Assembly: GCF_003946865.1 (NCBI RefSeq)
Contig: NZ_QXTH01000013.1
Location: 1 to 64,000 of the forward strand
Length of the DNA: 64,000 nt
Reading direction: 5' to 3'
From: Antribacter gilvus
Lineage (GTDB): Bacteria; Actinomycetota; Actinomycetes; Actinomycetales; Cellulomonadaceae
Each line of letters starts with the position of its first letter. Position 1 is the first letter of the stretch. The position numbers and the translations under genes were made by a program. The notes under the pieces were generated by a model. The model saw only the letters and a program-made list of their open reading frames with translations, was not told where the DNA came from and ran no database searches. Below are positions 8,455 through 17,114 of the stretch, in pieces.

Positions 8455-9342
8455 TCAGGCGAAGCCGTCGATGGCCTCGACCATCAGGCGGACGGTCGTG
8501 GGGCCGCCGTGCCCCTCGTCCTCGACGATCGTCAGGCGGCTCGCGGGCCAGGCCTGGTGCACCTGCCACGCGGTCACCGCCGGACCGCTGACGTCACGAC
8601 GACCGTGGAGCAGGACAGCAGGCAGCCGGGCGAGCCGGTCCATGCGGTCGAGGATGCCGTGGGGGCCGAGGAACGCGTCGTTCGACCAGTAGTGCGCCAC
8701 GAGGGTCGCGAAGTCCAGCAGGCGTTGCGGGTCGGTGAACAAGGGTCCCGGCTCCCGCGCGAGATCGAGAGACACGTGCGTGGTCTCCCAGTCCCCCCAC
8801 GCGGCGGCTGCGCGTTCCCGCTCGGCGCGGGTCCCGTTGCGCAGCACGCGGGCGTAGGCGTCGACGACGCGTTCGCCGTCGTGCCGTTCGACGGTAGCAG
8901 CGAACCTGTCCCAGGCTTCGGGGAAGATGCGCCCGACGTGCTCGGTGATCCAGTCCACCTCGGTCCGGCTCGTGGTCGTGACGGCGAACAGCGCGATCTC
9001 GCTCACCCGTTCGGGGTGCGCCTGGGCGTAGGCGAGGGCAAGGGTCGAACCCCACGAGGCGCCGGTGACGAGCCACCGTTCGACGCCGAGATGCTCGCGC
9101 AGCGCCTCGAGGTCGTCGATCTGAGCCTGGGTCGTGTTGGTGGCCAGCGTCTCGGGGTGGTCCGACACGAGCGGGCGCGAACGCCCGCAGCCGCGCTGAT
9201 CGAGCCCGACGACGAGGTACTTCTCGCCCGAGCGTCGGGCGCCGAAGGTGGGTGAGCAGTGCGGGCGGTGCCGGCGGCCGATCCCCTGCCTACTCAGCCT
9301 GTCAGGGCGACTCGGAGCGGGTGGCAGTCCCGGGTGAAGCAT
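8455..9342 (-). pseudogene. Prolyl iminopeptidase-like alpha/beta hydrolase lacking its N-terminal part
   Basis: From about residue 42 the protein follows the prolyl iminopeptidase family closely: 'GLDQRGCGRSRP', the nucleophile elbow GASWGS, an aspartate in 'HGRRDVSGP' and a catalytic histidine in 'DEGHGG'. Normal family members carry about 40 further residues with the HGGPG oxyanion-hole motif before CSP; here these are replaced by 'MLHPGLPPAPSRPDRLSRQG' and a scrambled 'GRRHRPHCSP'. The family signature therefore begins abruptly at about base 9,260, next to the start of the large NTPase cassette. A hydrolase without this loop is unlikely to be active, so I call it a remnant, although the frame is open from ATG 9342. 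Confidence 0.65.
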
Positions 9343-9529
9343 GCGGGTGAAAAGGGGACAATGGGTTGGCTGTCCGGCAGTTGCCTCGGCCGATGCGCGT
9401 ATCGTCGTGCGCGGACATTCACCGGACCCTGACCAGCGGAAAGCGGCTCAGACGCTGTGCGCAATTCCATGGCCGTGCGTCAGCGACGGATGTCCCGACA
9501 GCCAGGTCACCGTGGACGGGAGAGCGCCA

Positions 9530-12500
9530 GTGCACCACGACGGGGTCGTGCGCGACGACGATGCCGAGGTGACGGATCGGCTGCCATCACGGGACCAGAT
9601 CAGGAACGCCTTTGACGTCCACGCTGCGGTTGCGCGAGCACTCGACGGCGTGTCGAAGGAGGAGTTGTGGACCGAGGTCGCGCGCCTCGACTCACACTTC
9701 AAGGATCACGTCCTTCAAGCGCTGAACCTAGCGCGTGGATCGAAGCTGTCGCGACAGCTTTCCGGACGGATTCTCGATGTACTCGTCCGAGGTGGGGCAG
9801 CGGGCGATCGTATGTTGGATGCAGTGACTCGTTACGGGGCCCCTGTCACCCAGCTCGGGCGTAGCACCGCCCTTGTGCTTCTCGGTGCCATGCCCTCAAC
9901 CGATCTGGTGCCAACTGCCGACGAGCAAGAGCTCCTCGACGTGCTCGTGACCTACGAACCTGAGCGCTTTCAGCACCGCCTCTCCCTGATTCGTGCTGCC
10001 TGTGCATCGCAGGCGTCGAATGCTCTCCTCGCAATCGCACTGCTCGCCGCCGATGACGCGCCCGCGCGCATGGCGTACGCGAGCCTCGCCGCGGGCTGTG
10101 AGAGCTTGCCCGACGAGCCTGCGACGCTTGAGTCCGTGCGTGCGCTTGTGCCATGCACCATGTCCGACGCCGGGGAACGGGCCACCGGAGCCGAGTCCGC
10201 AGCTGCCCCGAGCAGTCCCGTGTCGGAAGTCGTCTATGCCGCGTGGGACGACGCCGATGCGACTCTGGAGGTGCTCGAGACCCTCATCACAGATGCCCCG
10301 CAGGTCGGAACGTCGCTTGCCACGGTTGCGGGTGACGTTGCGGCCGCAACTGTCGACCTTGCGATGTCGACCGTCCTTGCCCGAACTATTGAGTGGGTGA
10401 ACAGTGCGTCCGCCTTCCTGCCAGACGGGGGAAGCCTTACGGACGTCGCGGCAGTCCTTCGCAGGGATGCCGAGGTTCGACGTGAGGAGGCTGCGCGGCG
10501 GGACGTCGAGCTGACTGAACTCCGGGAGCTTCTCGAGGCTGTGCGTTCGTTCGAGGACTCGGGCAAGTCGAATTTCGCGGATAACCTGCTGCGAGGCTCC
10601 GGCTTCGAGAGGGTTGAGGACCTCATCGCGCGTGTTGCCGAAGCAAGTGGTGAGGCACTCCCCGAGACCCAGCGTCCGATTGACGACCGCGTGGATGCTC
10701 AGGAAGACCAGGCGCTTGCGCAAGACGCGCCAGGACCCGAGGACGTGACGGCGCCCGCAGTTGGACCCGTGCCGGCTTCGGAGCCCGAGGGACAAGTCGT
10801 GCGCGAGTCGCAGCCCGGGCCGGAACCGGAACCGGATCCCGCACTTGAGGCCGAGGCGGACTTCGCGACGGAGCCGAGGCAGGACCCGGGTGACGGCGCT
10901 GTTGAGACACCTACCCGCGCCCGCCTTGAAGCCAGCGGTGCGGAGGCTGACCCGGCCGCTCTGAGTCCCTGGGACGACGGCACGATCGCCTCACTCATCA
11001 TGCAGGGCAGGGACGCCCTGGCCGCGCTCGTCGCCGAGGCGGAGGGCGTGGAGCCCGAGAAGGCTGCCGCGCTCCGCCTCTTCACGGGCGCGTTCCAGTG
11101 CTCGGATGCGACGCTTCTTGACGGTGATCTCGCGTCCCTTGACCTGACGCCGGACCAGCGGGACGCGCTTGACCCGGACGGCGCGAGGGTCTTCCTGGCG
11201 GCGGTAGCCCGAATCGCGATGACCTTCGGGTTCTCCCCGTTTGGGCCGCTGGACGACCTGGTGATCCGGGCAAGGGTCACCGATCATCCGGCGGAGCAGG
11301 TCATGGGCGAGGTGGCGATGCTCGCCAAGACCGAGTACCGCCACCAGCAACTCTCCGACGACGCGTTCGTTACTCCCGATGACTGGGCGGCGCTTGCCGC
11401 CCGTGCTGAGGAGCTTCGACAGCAGCTTGGCAGCCCCAACGTCATCAACTACCAGCGCGCAGCGAGGATCTTGCGGCATCTCGTCCGTGACGAGAACGAG
11501 CTCGGCCGCGGCCTTTCGGCTGTGGCCCGTGGTGCCAAGGCAGCCGCTGACGAGGCTGGTGCTCGCCCGCAGGACTGGGCGGAGATCCGATCACTCCGGG
11601 ACGAACTGCGGGATCCGGGTCGGACTGAGCGGATGGTTGCTGACGCTGACCGCGTTGTGCACACGCCGCAGAAGCACCGGGAGCCGATCAAGCACGCCGC
11701 CCAGCGGCGCCTTCGGGACCTCCTCGACACCGTCGCCGACACGCTGGACGACGCGCTTGGCCTGGCAGCCCGTACTTCGATACCGCCTCGCGGTGCTGGA
11801 CAGGCGTCGACGAACAGGCTGATGGCTGCGTTGAACGCCTACTCGCAGACGCCGAACGAGCTGGTCGGTGACGCCGCGCTGGACCGCATCGTCCAATGGC
11901 TGTTGAACCCGTCGCCCGCGCGGGGCGGCGCTGACGTGCCGGTCCGCGTTCTAATCGAGAACGAGATGGATCCGATCTACGAGATCCCTCGGGACGCTGA
12001 CGGGCACCCGATCCACGGGCCAACCCGTAAGGACCTCAAGACTCTGATCGCTGGCCGGAATCCAGCCGACATCATCGTCGGGTATGCGCGGCTGGGCAAC
12101 GATGCGGCGTCCGCCGCCTTCCGAGTCCGAATGAATGTCACGCTAGACGCGGCGGCCGAGGAGGTCGCCGCGAGGGCCCGGGTTGACCTGCAGAGTCGTC
12201 GCCGGCAAGCGATTGATGACGTCGACCGCACCATCGGTCGTCTGCGCTCGCTCAACGACGACGACCGCGCGCGCCAGTTGCTCGCACGTCTCGGCAAGTT
12301 TCGGACCGAGCCCGAGAACAGAAGGTCTGATCTCGCCCTTGAGGCGATCCGCACGATCGCCGCGGAGGCCGAGTCCAGGCTCGAGGAGATTCGACGTAAC
12401 CTGCGGACCCAGCTCGCTGAGGTTGGCGACGAGGAAGCGCGTGGCCGAATCGAGGCTCTCCTTGCGAGCGACAACGAGCCACTCGCGCTGGAGTTCATCA

Positions 12501-15253
12501 GCCGATACATGACCGGCAGGCCGCTTCCCGAGGTGCCAGCGCTCGGGGGTGACGACTTCGCCGAGTTCTACCCGCGAGTCGTCCAGCTTGCTGAGAAGGC
12601 CACGGCACCCGGGACCGACACGGTGCGAGTGGTGCGGAGAGCGCTCGGCACTGGCGGCGAGCCTGCGACGCCCGTGCTCGAGCGTGGCCTGCGCGCGTGG
12701 GAAGCCCTGGGCGCGCAGAAGCGGGGGCGCGGGTCAAGCTCAACGGACGACTATCTGTCTCAGGTGCTCCGGATGATCGGACTCGTCCCGCGACCGAACA
12801 CCCAGCCGCGCGATATCACCAAGCGCAAGAACGCCGGCGTCGCGACGTGGGAGGTCGCGGCGACACCGATCGACCGGTCGTACGTGCCCGAGTTCGGAAC
12901 ACAGACCAACGGCCGGTTCTATGTCACAGTCATCTGGGACGCGCCATCGGCCAAGCGGGTCCTGGAGACCCTCGAACCTGCGTGGAGCACCCGCGCCAAC
13001 GTCATCCTGTACTTCGGCACGCTCCCTGTTGAGCAGCGCCGCCTGCTGCGCCGCGCGTGCGCGGCCCAGCGCATGTCCCCGCTCGTGATCGATGACGCGG
13101 TCGTCGCGTGGCTCACGACCCGCTCCGAGCAAGGGTGGCGCATCACGCAGCGGGTAACGCTGCCATTCACGGCTGTGAACCCGTTCACGCCGTTCGCACG
13201 TGGCGAGGTACCTGACGAGATGTTCGTCGGCCGCGAGCAGGAGCAGGCTGACATCATTGATCCAACCGGACCGATGTTCGTCTACGGCGGGCGTCAGCTC
13301 GGAAAGTCCGCGCTGCTACGCAAGGTCGAGCGGCGCTGGCGCGCCGAGCGCACACGGCAGGGTGACGAAGGCAACGACAGCGCGCCCCTTGCGATCTATC
13401 TGGACCTGAACGCTGAGGGTGTAGCGGGGGTCCCGGACAACCTCTGGCCCGTGCTAGGCCGTCGGCTGGTCGATGACGGCATCGCAACGGCCTCCACCAG
13501 GTGGACGGCTGAAACGACAGTCCGGGCGATCTCCGCCTGGCTCTCTGGCGACACCGGCCGCCAGCTGCTGCTTCTCCTCGACGAGTCGGACGCGTTCCTC
13601 ACGGCCGACTCGCTGTCGAGCCACGGCACGGGCGAGCCGTTCCCCGCACTCCAGCGGCTGAAGGGGCTGATGCAAGAGTCGGCCGGCCGGTTCAAGACCG
13701 TCTTCGCCGGCCTGCACCAGGTGCAGCGCTTCTACGGGATGCGCAACCACCCGACGGGACACGGCGGCCGCGAGATCTTGGTCGGGCCTCTCCAGCCGAC
13801 GGACGCCGCCGATCTCCTACGCAACCCACTGCACGCGCTCGGTTACCGGTTTGAGAGCGATGAAGCCCTGTGGCGGCTGCTGCTTGTCACTAACTATCAG
13901 GCAAGCCTGATCCAGATCATGGGCGAGGCGCTGATCCGCCACATGCTCGAACGCTACAGAGCGCCAGAGGACGGTGTGCGGGTAACAGTCACAGACCGCG
14001 ATGTGGACGATGTCTTCGCCAAGCGCGACGTTCGGACGAGCATCGAGGAACGGTTCCGGTGGACGATTCGTCTCGACAACCGGTACTTCGTCATCGCGCT
14101 CGTGATCGCACTCCGGACGCTCGATGGCGTGCCTGGTGAGGGCTTCTCCGCCGACCAGATCCGCGAGGACTGCGAGGTCTACTGGCCCGCTGGGTTCGAC
14201 CGGAGCGTGCTCTCAGCGCCGGAGTACCGTCGCTACCTCAGTGAGATGGTCGGCCTCGGAGTACTTTACGAGAGTGGTGCTGGCGTGCGGGCCGAGTACG
14301 GACTCAGCAACCAGGCCATCCTCGGCCTCCTCGGTACGCGTGAGGACCTTGAGGCGGACCTCGCCGACTGTGAGTCGCTTGAGGTCGACGTCGAGGCCAA
14401 CCAGACGATGAACAGGCGGCTCTTGAGGGCACGAGACGGTCACGACCTGCGTGCACCACTGTCGGACGGTGAGCTCGCTGCACTGGTGAATCCGTTGCCG
14501 GGCACCCCGAAGAAGCAGATTGTGATCGGTACCAAGGCGCTCGGTATCGACCGTGTGGCGCAGGCAGTAGCCAGAGCTACCGAGGATGTTGGTGTCGCCC
14601 TCGTCGCCATCCGTAGCGTCTCCGAGGTCGCCGAGGAGCTCGCTAAGAAGGGCGAGCGCCACGTCATCATCGACCTTGCCTCGAAGGACGTCGACGACGC
14701 GGCGATCCGGGCTGTGATCTCGGCCGTGCCCGCCGAGGTGGGTACTCAGGTCACAGTCGTTCTCGACTCAAGGAACTACGAGGGCGCCGCGTCAATCCTC
14801 GACGGATGGGGCCGGATCTTGCTCCGGCGGTGGAGCGAGTCGGGACTCAAGTGCTGGCAGGACACGCCGTTCGTCGGGCCGGTGGACCGGCGCGATCTTC
14901 GGGAAGCGACGAGCGGGTGGACCGAGTTCGTCGAAACCACGGTCGCGCACGTCAACGACGGCCTGCAAAAGAACGCGGCACTCCAGGAGGTCAGCCAGTC
15001 AATTGCTGATTTGGAGCGCGCTCAGACGTTCCTCGAGGCGGTCGGAATCGACCTCCACGTGGCACGGCGGTGGACGGAGATCGATATGCCCGGACCGTGG
15101 GGGCTGGCAGAGATCGCCGAGATCCTCGGGGTTGAGGACGCGGCACCGATCGTCGAGGACCTCGTCCGCATCGACGCTGTCGATGAGACTGCCGAGGGCT
15201 GGAGCCTGGACCCGCTCGTCTTCGCGGCAACGCAGGCATTAACTCGCCCATGA
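9530..15253 (+). CDS. Giant STAND/AAA-type NTPase, first gene of a two-gene candidate defence cassette
   Basis: The 1,907-residue protein is chosen to start at GTG 9530, which has GGGAGA about 6 bases upstream; the open frame reaches 9341 but that part has little coding character. Order seen: helical N-terminal region (1-380), acidic Pro/Glu-rich linker (~381-483), helical region, a coiled-coil-like charged stretch (~870-970), an alpha/beta segment with 'NVILYFGTLP' (~1130-1185), then the NTPase. The NTPase has an FVGRE entry motif, Walker A GGRQLGKS (G1253-S1260) and Walker B LLLLLDES (D1351, E1352). A winged-helix-like region follows (~1505-1610, ending near AILGLLGT), then a second Rossmann-like segment (~1660-1785) and a helical C-terminus. 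Its ATGA overlap with the next gene implies coupled translation. STAND-type NTPases act as sensor switches in immunity. Function here is inferred; no named system was matched. Confidence 0.75.
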   Translation: MHHDGVVRDDDAEVTDRLPSRDQIRNAFDVHAAVARALDGVSKEELWTEVARLDSHFKDHVLQALNLARGSKLSRQLSGRILDVLVRGGAAGDRMLDAVTRYGAPVTQLGRSTALVLLGAMPSTDLVPTADEQELLDVLVTYEPERFQHRLSLIRAACASQASNALLAIALLAADDAPARMAYASLAAGCESLPDEPATLESVRALVPCTMSDAGERATGAESAAAPSSPVSEVVYAAWDDADATLEVLETLITDAPQVGTSLATVAGDVAAATVDLAMSTVLARTIEWVNSASAFLPDGGSLTDVAAVLRRDAEVRREEAARRDVELTELRELLEAVRSFEDSGKSNFADNLLRGSGFERVEDLIARVAEASGEALPETQRPIDDRVDAQEDQALAQDAPGPEDVTAPAVGPVPASEPEGQVVRESQPGPEPEPDPALEAEADFATEPRQDPGDGAVETPTRARLEASGAEADPAALSPWDDGTIASLIMQGRDALAALVAEAEGVEPEKAAALRLFTGAFQCSDATLLDGDLASLDLTPDQRDALDPDGARVFLAAVARIAMTFGFSPFGPLDDLVIRARVTDHPAEQVMGEVAMLAKTEYRHQQLSDDAFVTPDDWAALAARAEELRQQLGSPNVINYQRAARILRHLVRDENELGRGLSAVARGAKAAADEAGARPQDWAEIRSLRDELRDPGRTERMVADADRVVHTPQKHREPIKHAAQRRLRDLLDTVADTLDDALGLAARTSIPPRGAGQASTNRLMAALNAYSQTPNELVGDAALDRIVQWLLNPSPARGGADVPVRVLIENEMDPIYEIPRDADGHPIHGPTRKDLKTLIAGRNPADIIVGYARLGNDAASAAFRVRMNVTLDAAAEEVAARARVDLQSRRRQAIDDVDRTIGRLRSLNDDDRARQLLARLGKFRTEPENRRSDLALEAIRTIAAEAESRLEEIRRNLRTQLAEVGDEEARGRIEALLASDNEPLALEFISRYMTGRPLPEVPALGGDDFAEFYPRVVQLAEKATAPGTDTVRVVRRALGTGGEPATPVLERGLRAWEALGAQKRGRGSSSTDDYLSQVLRMIGLVPRPNTQPRDITKRKNAGVATWEVAATPIDRSYVPEFGTQTNGRFYVTVIWDAPSAKRVLETLEPAWSTRANVILYFGTLPVEQRRLLRRACAAQRMSPLVIDDAVVAWLTTRSEQGWRITQRVTLPFTAVNPFTPFARGEVPDEMFVGREQEQADIIDPTGPMFVYGGRQLGKSALLRKVERRWRAERTRQGDEGNDSAPLAIYLDLNAEGVAGVPDNLWPVLGRRLVDDGIATASTRWTAETTVRAISAWLSGDTGRQLLLLLDESDAFLTADSLSSHGTGEPFPALQRLKGLMQESAGRFKTVFAGLHQVQRFYGMRNHPTGHGGREILVGPLQPTDAADLLRNPLHALGYRFESDEALWRLLLVTNYQASLIQIMGEALIRHMLERYRAPEDGVRVTVTDRDVDDVFAKRDVRTSIEERFRWTIRLDNRYFVIALVIALRTLDGVPGEGFSADQIREDCEVYWPAGFDRSVLSAPEYRRYLSEMVGLGVLYESGAGVRAEYGLSNQAILGLLGTREDLEADLADCESLEVDVEANQTMNRRLLRARDGHDLRAPLSDGELAALVNPLPGTPKKQIVIGTKALGIDRVAQAVARATEDVGVALVAIRSVSEVAEELAKKGERHVIIDLASKDVDDAAIRAVISAVPAEVGTQVTVVLDSRNYEGAASILDGWGRILLRRWSESGLKCWQDTPFVGPVDRRDLREATSGWTEFVETTVAHVNDGLQKNAALQEVSQSIADLERAQTFLEAVGIDLHVARRWTEIDMPGPWGLAEIAEILGVEDAAPIVEDLVRIDAVDETAEGWSLDPLVFAATQALTRP

Positions 15254-16434
15254 TCGGGAACCTCTGGAAGCTCCCAGGGCCGAAGGGTTACATCGCTGAC
15301 ATCGCTGCGAACGTCGCTCGCGGTAGACACGTGGTCGCGGTGCTTCCGGAGTACCTGTGCGCGGAGAACGTCACGGCCGAGCTAGCCGACGAACTCGTCG
15401 AAGTGATGGACGATGCGGCCCACCTGGGCGTCGGCGCAGATCGAAGTTTGGTCGACCAGGCCTGTGCCGACATATCGGACGACTTCGATGTGCACCCTGT
15501 GTCGGTCCGAGAACTGCTGGCCTGGGGAAACCCGAGGGCTCGCACCTTCGTACTTGACGCATCCGATCTCTCCGGGCGACGCAGACCGGAACTTCAACAG
15601 TTCCTCGAGCGGCTGGCGCATGACTCGCGCGTCACGGCTGACGGCTCGATCCGACTGGTCATCATCGCTCAGGCGCGAGACCTCCCGCCAGCCCTGAACC
15701 CGGACGGAGACGTCACCGTCGTGACCAGGTGGTTCTGGAATCGAGTAGCGCGGTGGGACACCGTTGCACATGTGGCGCTCGTAGAAGGCGGGCTCGATGT
15801 GGACACCCTCGCCGACGAGATTCGGGTGGAGACGATCGTCGAGCTTGCACGCTGGGATCTTCCCTATGCGACCAATGTGGCGGAGCGCTGGGCTCGTGAT
15901 GGAGCGCTGCCCTCCGGTTCCGGGCGGCGTGCCGAACTTTGCGCAGCAGCGTCCATCGATGGTGTGACGCCGGCGAAAGTGGGCGCGTGGCCGCCGCCGC
16001 GCCTCGTGGACGCATGGAACGTGGGAGCTATCGACGGCTGGCGCGGACGTGTTTGTATCGCTCCCACGGCCGAGGACGACGCTGATCGCACAATGGAGCG
16101 CCATGTTTGGGCTGCGCAGGCCCGCGTCCTTCTGCCGTTCATCGAGACCAAGCGCATCCGCCTGGAGATGCACCTTCGTGAAGAGCTCGGCGCCGCTCGC
16201 TTCGACCGGGAGGTGGCGAGCGGGATGCCCGTCTACAGAGACCCCAACTACATTCAGGCGTCAGTTCCTGAAATCGCACTGCTTCGCGAGATTGCGCGGG
16301 TGGCGCGGCGCGACGAGCGACGAGCGACGTCTCTCGACCTCCTTAGAGACGCGCGGAATCGGCTTTCCCATCTGGTGCCGCTCACTCACGACGAAGTCGT
16401 TGCCATTGAGAGGGCGTGCCTCTGGCTTGGATGA
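15250..16434 (+). CDS. Partner protein with C-terminal HEPN-type R-x4-H motif
   Basis: The 394-residue protein begins MIGNLWKLPGPKGYIADI. Its N-terminal alpha/beta domain (about 1-190) contains strands such as HVVAVLPEYL, TFVLDASDLS and IRLVIIAQA that resemble a P-loop NTPase fold, but no Walker A is present. The C-terminal helical part ends with LLRDARNRLSHLVPLTHDE; RNRLSH (R369-H374) fits the R-x4-6-H active-site pattern of HEPN ribonucleases, a common effector in toxin-antitoxin and abortive-infection modules. The start ATG overlaps the NTPase stop (ATGA). I infer a sensor/effector pair in which the NTPase controls this putative RNase. The alternative is an inactive HEPN serving as an adaptor. 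Confidence 0.7.
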   Translation: MIGNLWKLPGPKGYIADIAANVARGRHVVAVLPEYLCAENVTAELADELVEVMDDAAHLGVGADRSLVDQACADISDDFDVHPVSVRELLAWGNPRARTFVLDASDLSGRRRPELQQFLERLAHDSRVTADGSIRLVIIAQARDLPPALNPDGDVTVVTRWFWNRVARWDTVAHVALVEGGLDVDTLADEIRVETIVELARWDLPYATNVAERWARDGALPSGSGRRAELCAAASIDGVTPAKVGAWPPPRLVDAWNVGAIDGWRGRVCIAPTAEDDADRTMERHVWAAQARVLLPFIETKRIRLEMHLREELGAARFDREVASGMPVYRDPNYIQASVPEIALLREIARVARRDERRATSLDLLRDARNRLSHLVPLTHDEVVAIERACLWLG

Positions 16435-16596
16435 GTGGTCCGCGGGATCCCGCCCGCAGTCGGTCCGACGGGGCTCAAGGTTGCGGAGGTGCGAGCTCGT
16501 CGGGGCTTCGATTCCGCTCACCATGGCGTTGCACCACTCCAACGCCCGACTTCCGATTCCCGCCAGCGAACCCGGACAGGCCCTACCCTCGGTCTG

Positions 16597-17082
16597 GTGA
16601 GCATCCTGATCCGTGACGCCGCCCCTGCCGACCTTCCCGAGATCCTGCGTCTCGTCCACGCGCTCGCCGAGTACGAGCGCGAGCCGGATGCCGTCGAGGC
16701 CACCATCGACGACTTCGCGCGGGCGTTGTTCCCTCAAGACGGAACCCCGACCACGTACGCGCTGATCGTGGAGGACGACGGCGCCGTCGTCGGTATGGCT
16801 GTGTGGTTCGTGACGTTCTCCACCTGGACCGGGCGCAACGGGATCTGGCTGGAAGACCTCTTCGTGGACCCGGCCAACCGGGGTGCAGGTACGGGCAAGG
16901 CCCTGCTCACACGCCTCGCCCAGATCTGCGTCGAGCGTGGCTGGACCCGCCTGGAATGGACCGTCCTCACCTGGAACGAACCGGCCATCGCGTTCTACGA
17001 GGCGCTCGGTTCGATCTCGATGGACGAATGGCAGACACGGCGTCTGCAGGGCGACGCGCTACGTATCCTCGCGACCGCCTGA
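16597..17082 (+). CDS. GNAT N-acetyltransferase, diamine/thialysine acetyltransferase-like
   Basis: The 161-residue protein is a single GNAT domain. It starts with IRDAAPADLPEILRLV, has the acetyl-CoA loop 'DPANRGAGTGKALL' (motif A) and the motif B segment 'WTVLTWNEPAIAFYEALGS'. 'IWLEDLFV' before motif A and the W-x-V-L-x-W-N pattern match the SSAT/thialysine acetyltransferase group, which acetylates polyamines or lysine analogues. GTG 16597 begins MSILIRDA. It is convergent with metH and follows the two-gene cassette after 162 bases, so it probably marks the return to the conserved chromosome. Confidence 0.85.
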   Translation: MSILIRDAAPADLPEILRLVHALAEYEREPDAVEATIDDFARALFPQDGTPTTYALIVEDDGAVVGMAVWFVTFSTWTGRNGIWLEDLFVDPANRGAGTGKALLTRLAQICVERGWTRLEWTVLTWNEPAIAFYEALGSISMDEWQTRRLQGDALRILATA

Positions 17083-17114
17083 CCCGCTAACGTCGAGGCC
17101 CCGCCCCCCGGAAG

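Noticed and set aside
9341-9529. The 63 extra residues at the start of the giant NTPase frame
   Set aside because: The stretch has two Cys-Pro-rich segments, no helical pattern and no RBS, whereas GTG 9530 has GGGAGA upstream and starts the helical domain.
9530-16434. Assignment of the cassette to BREX or DISARM
   Set aside because: No PglZ, BrxA/B/C, DNA methylase, helicase or PLD-type nuclease is encoded beside it.
16500-16530. A tRNA-like string (cTTCGATTCCgctcACCA) after the cassette, which could have been a 3' tRNA attachment site
   Set aside because: The T-arm stem does not pair, no acceptor or anticodon arm is found upstream, and no second copy is seen at the left border.
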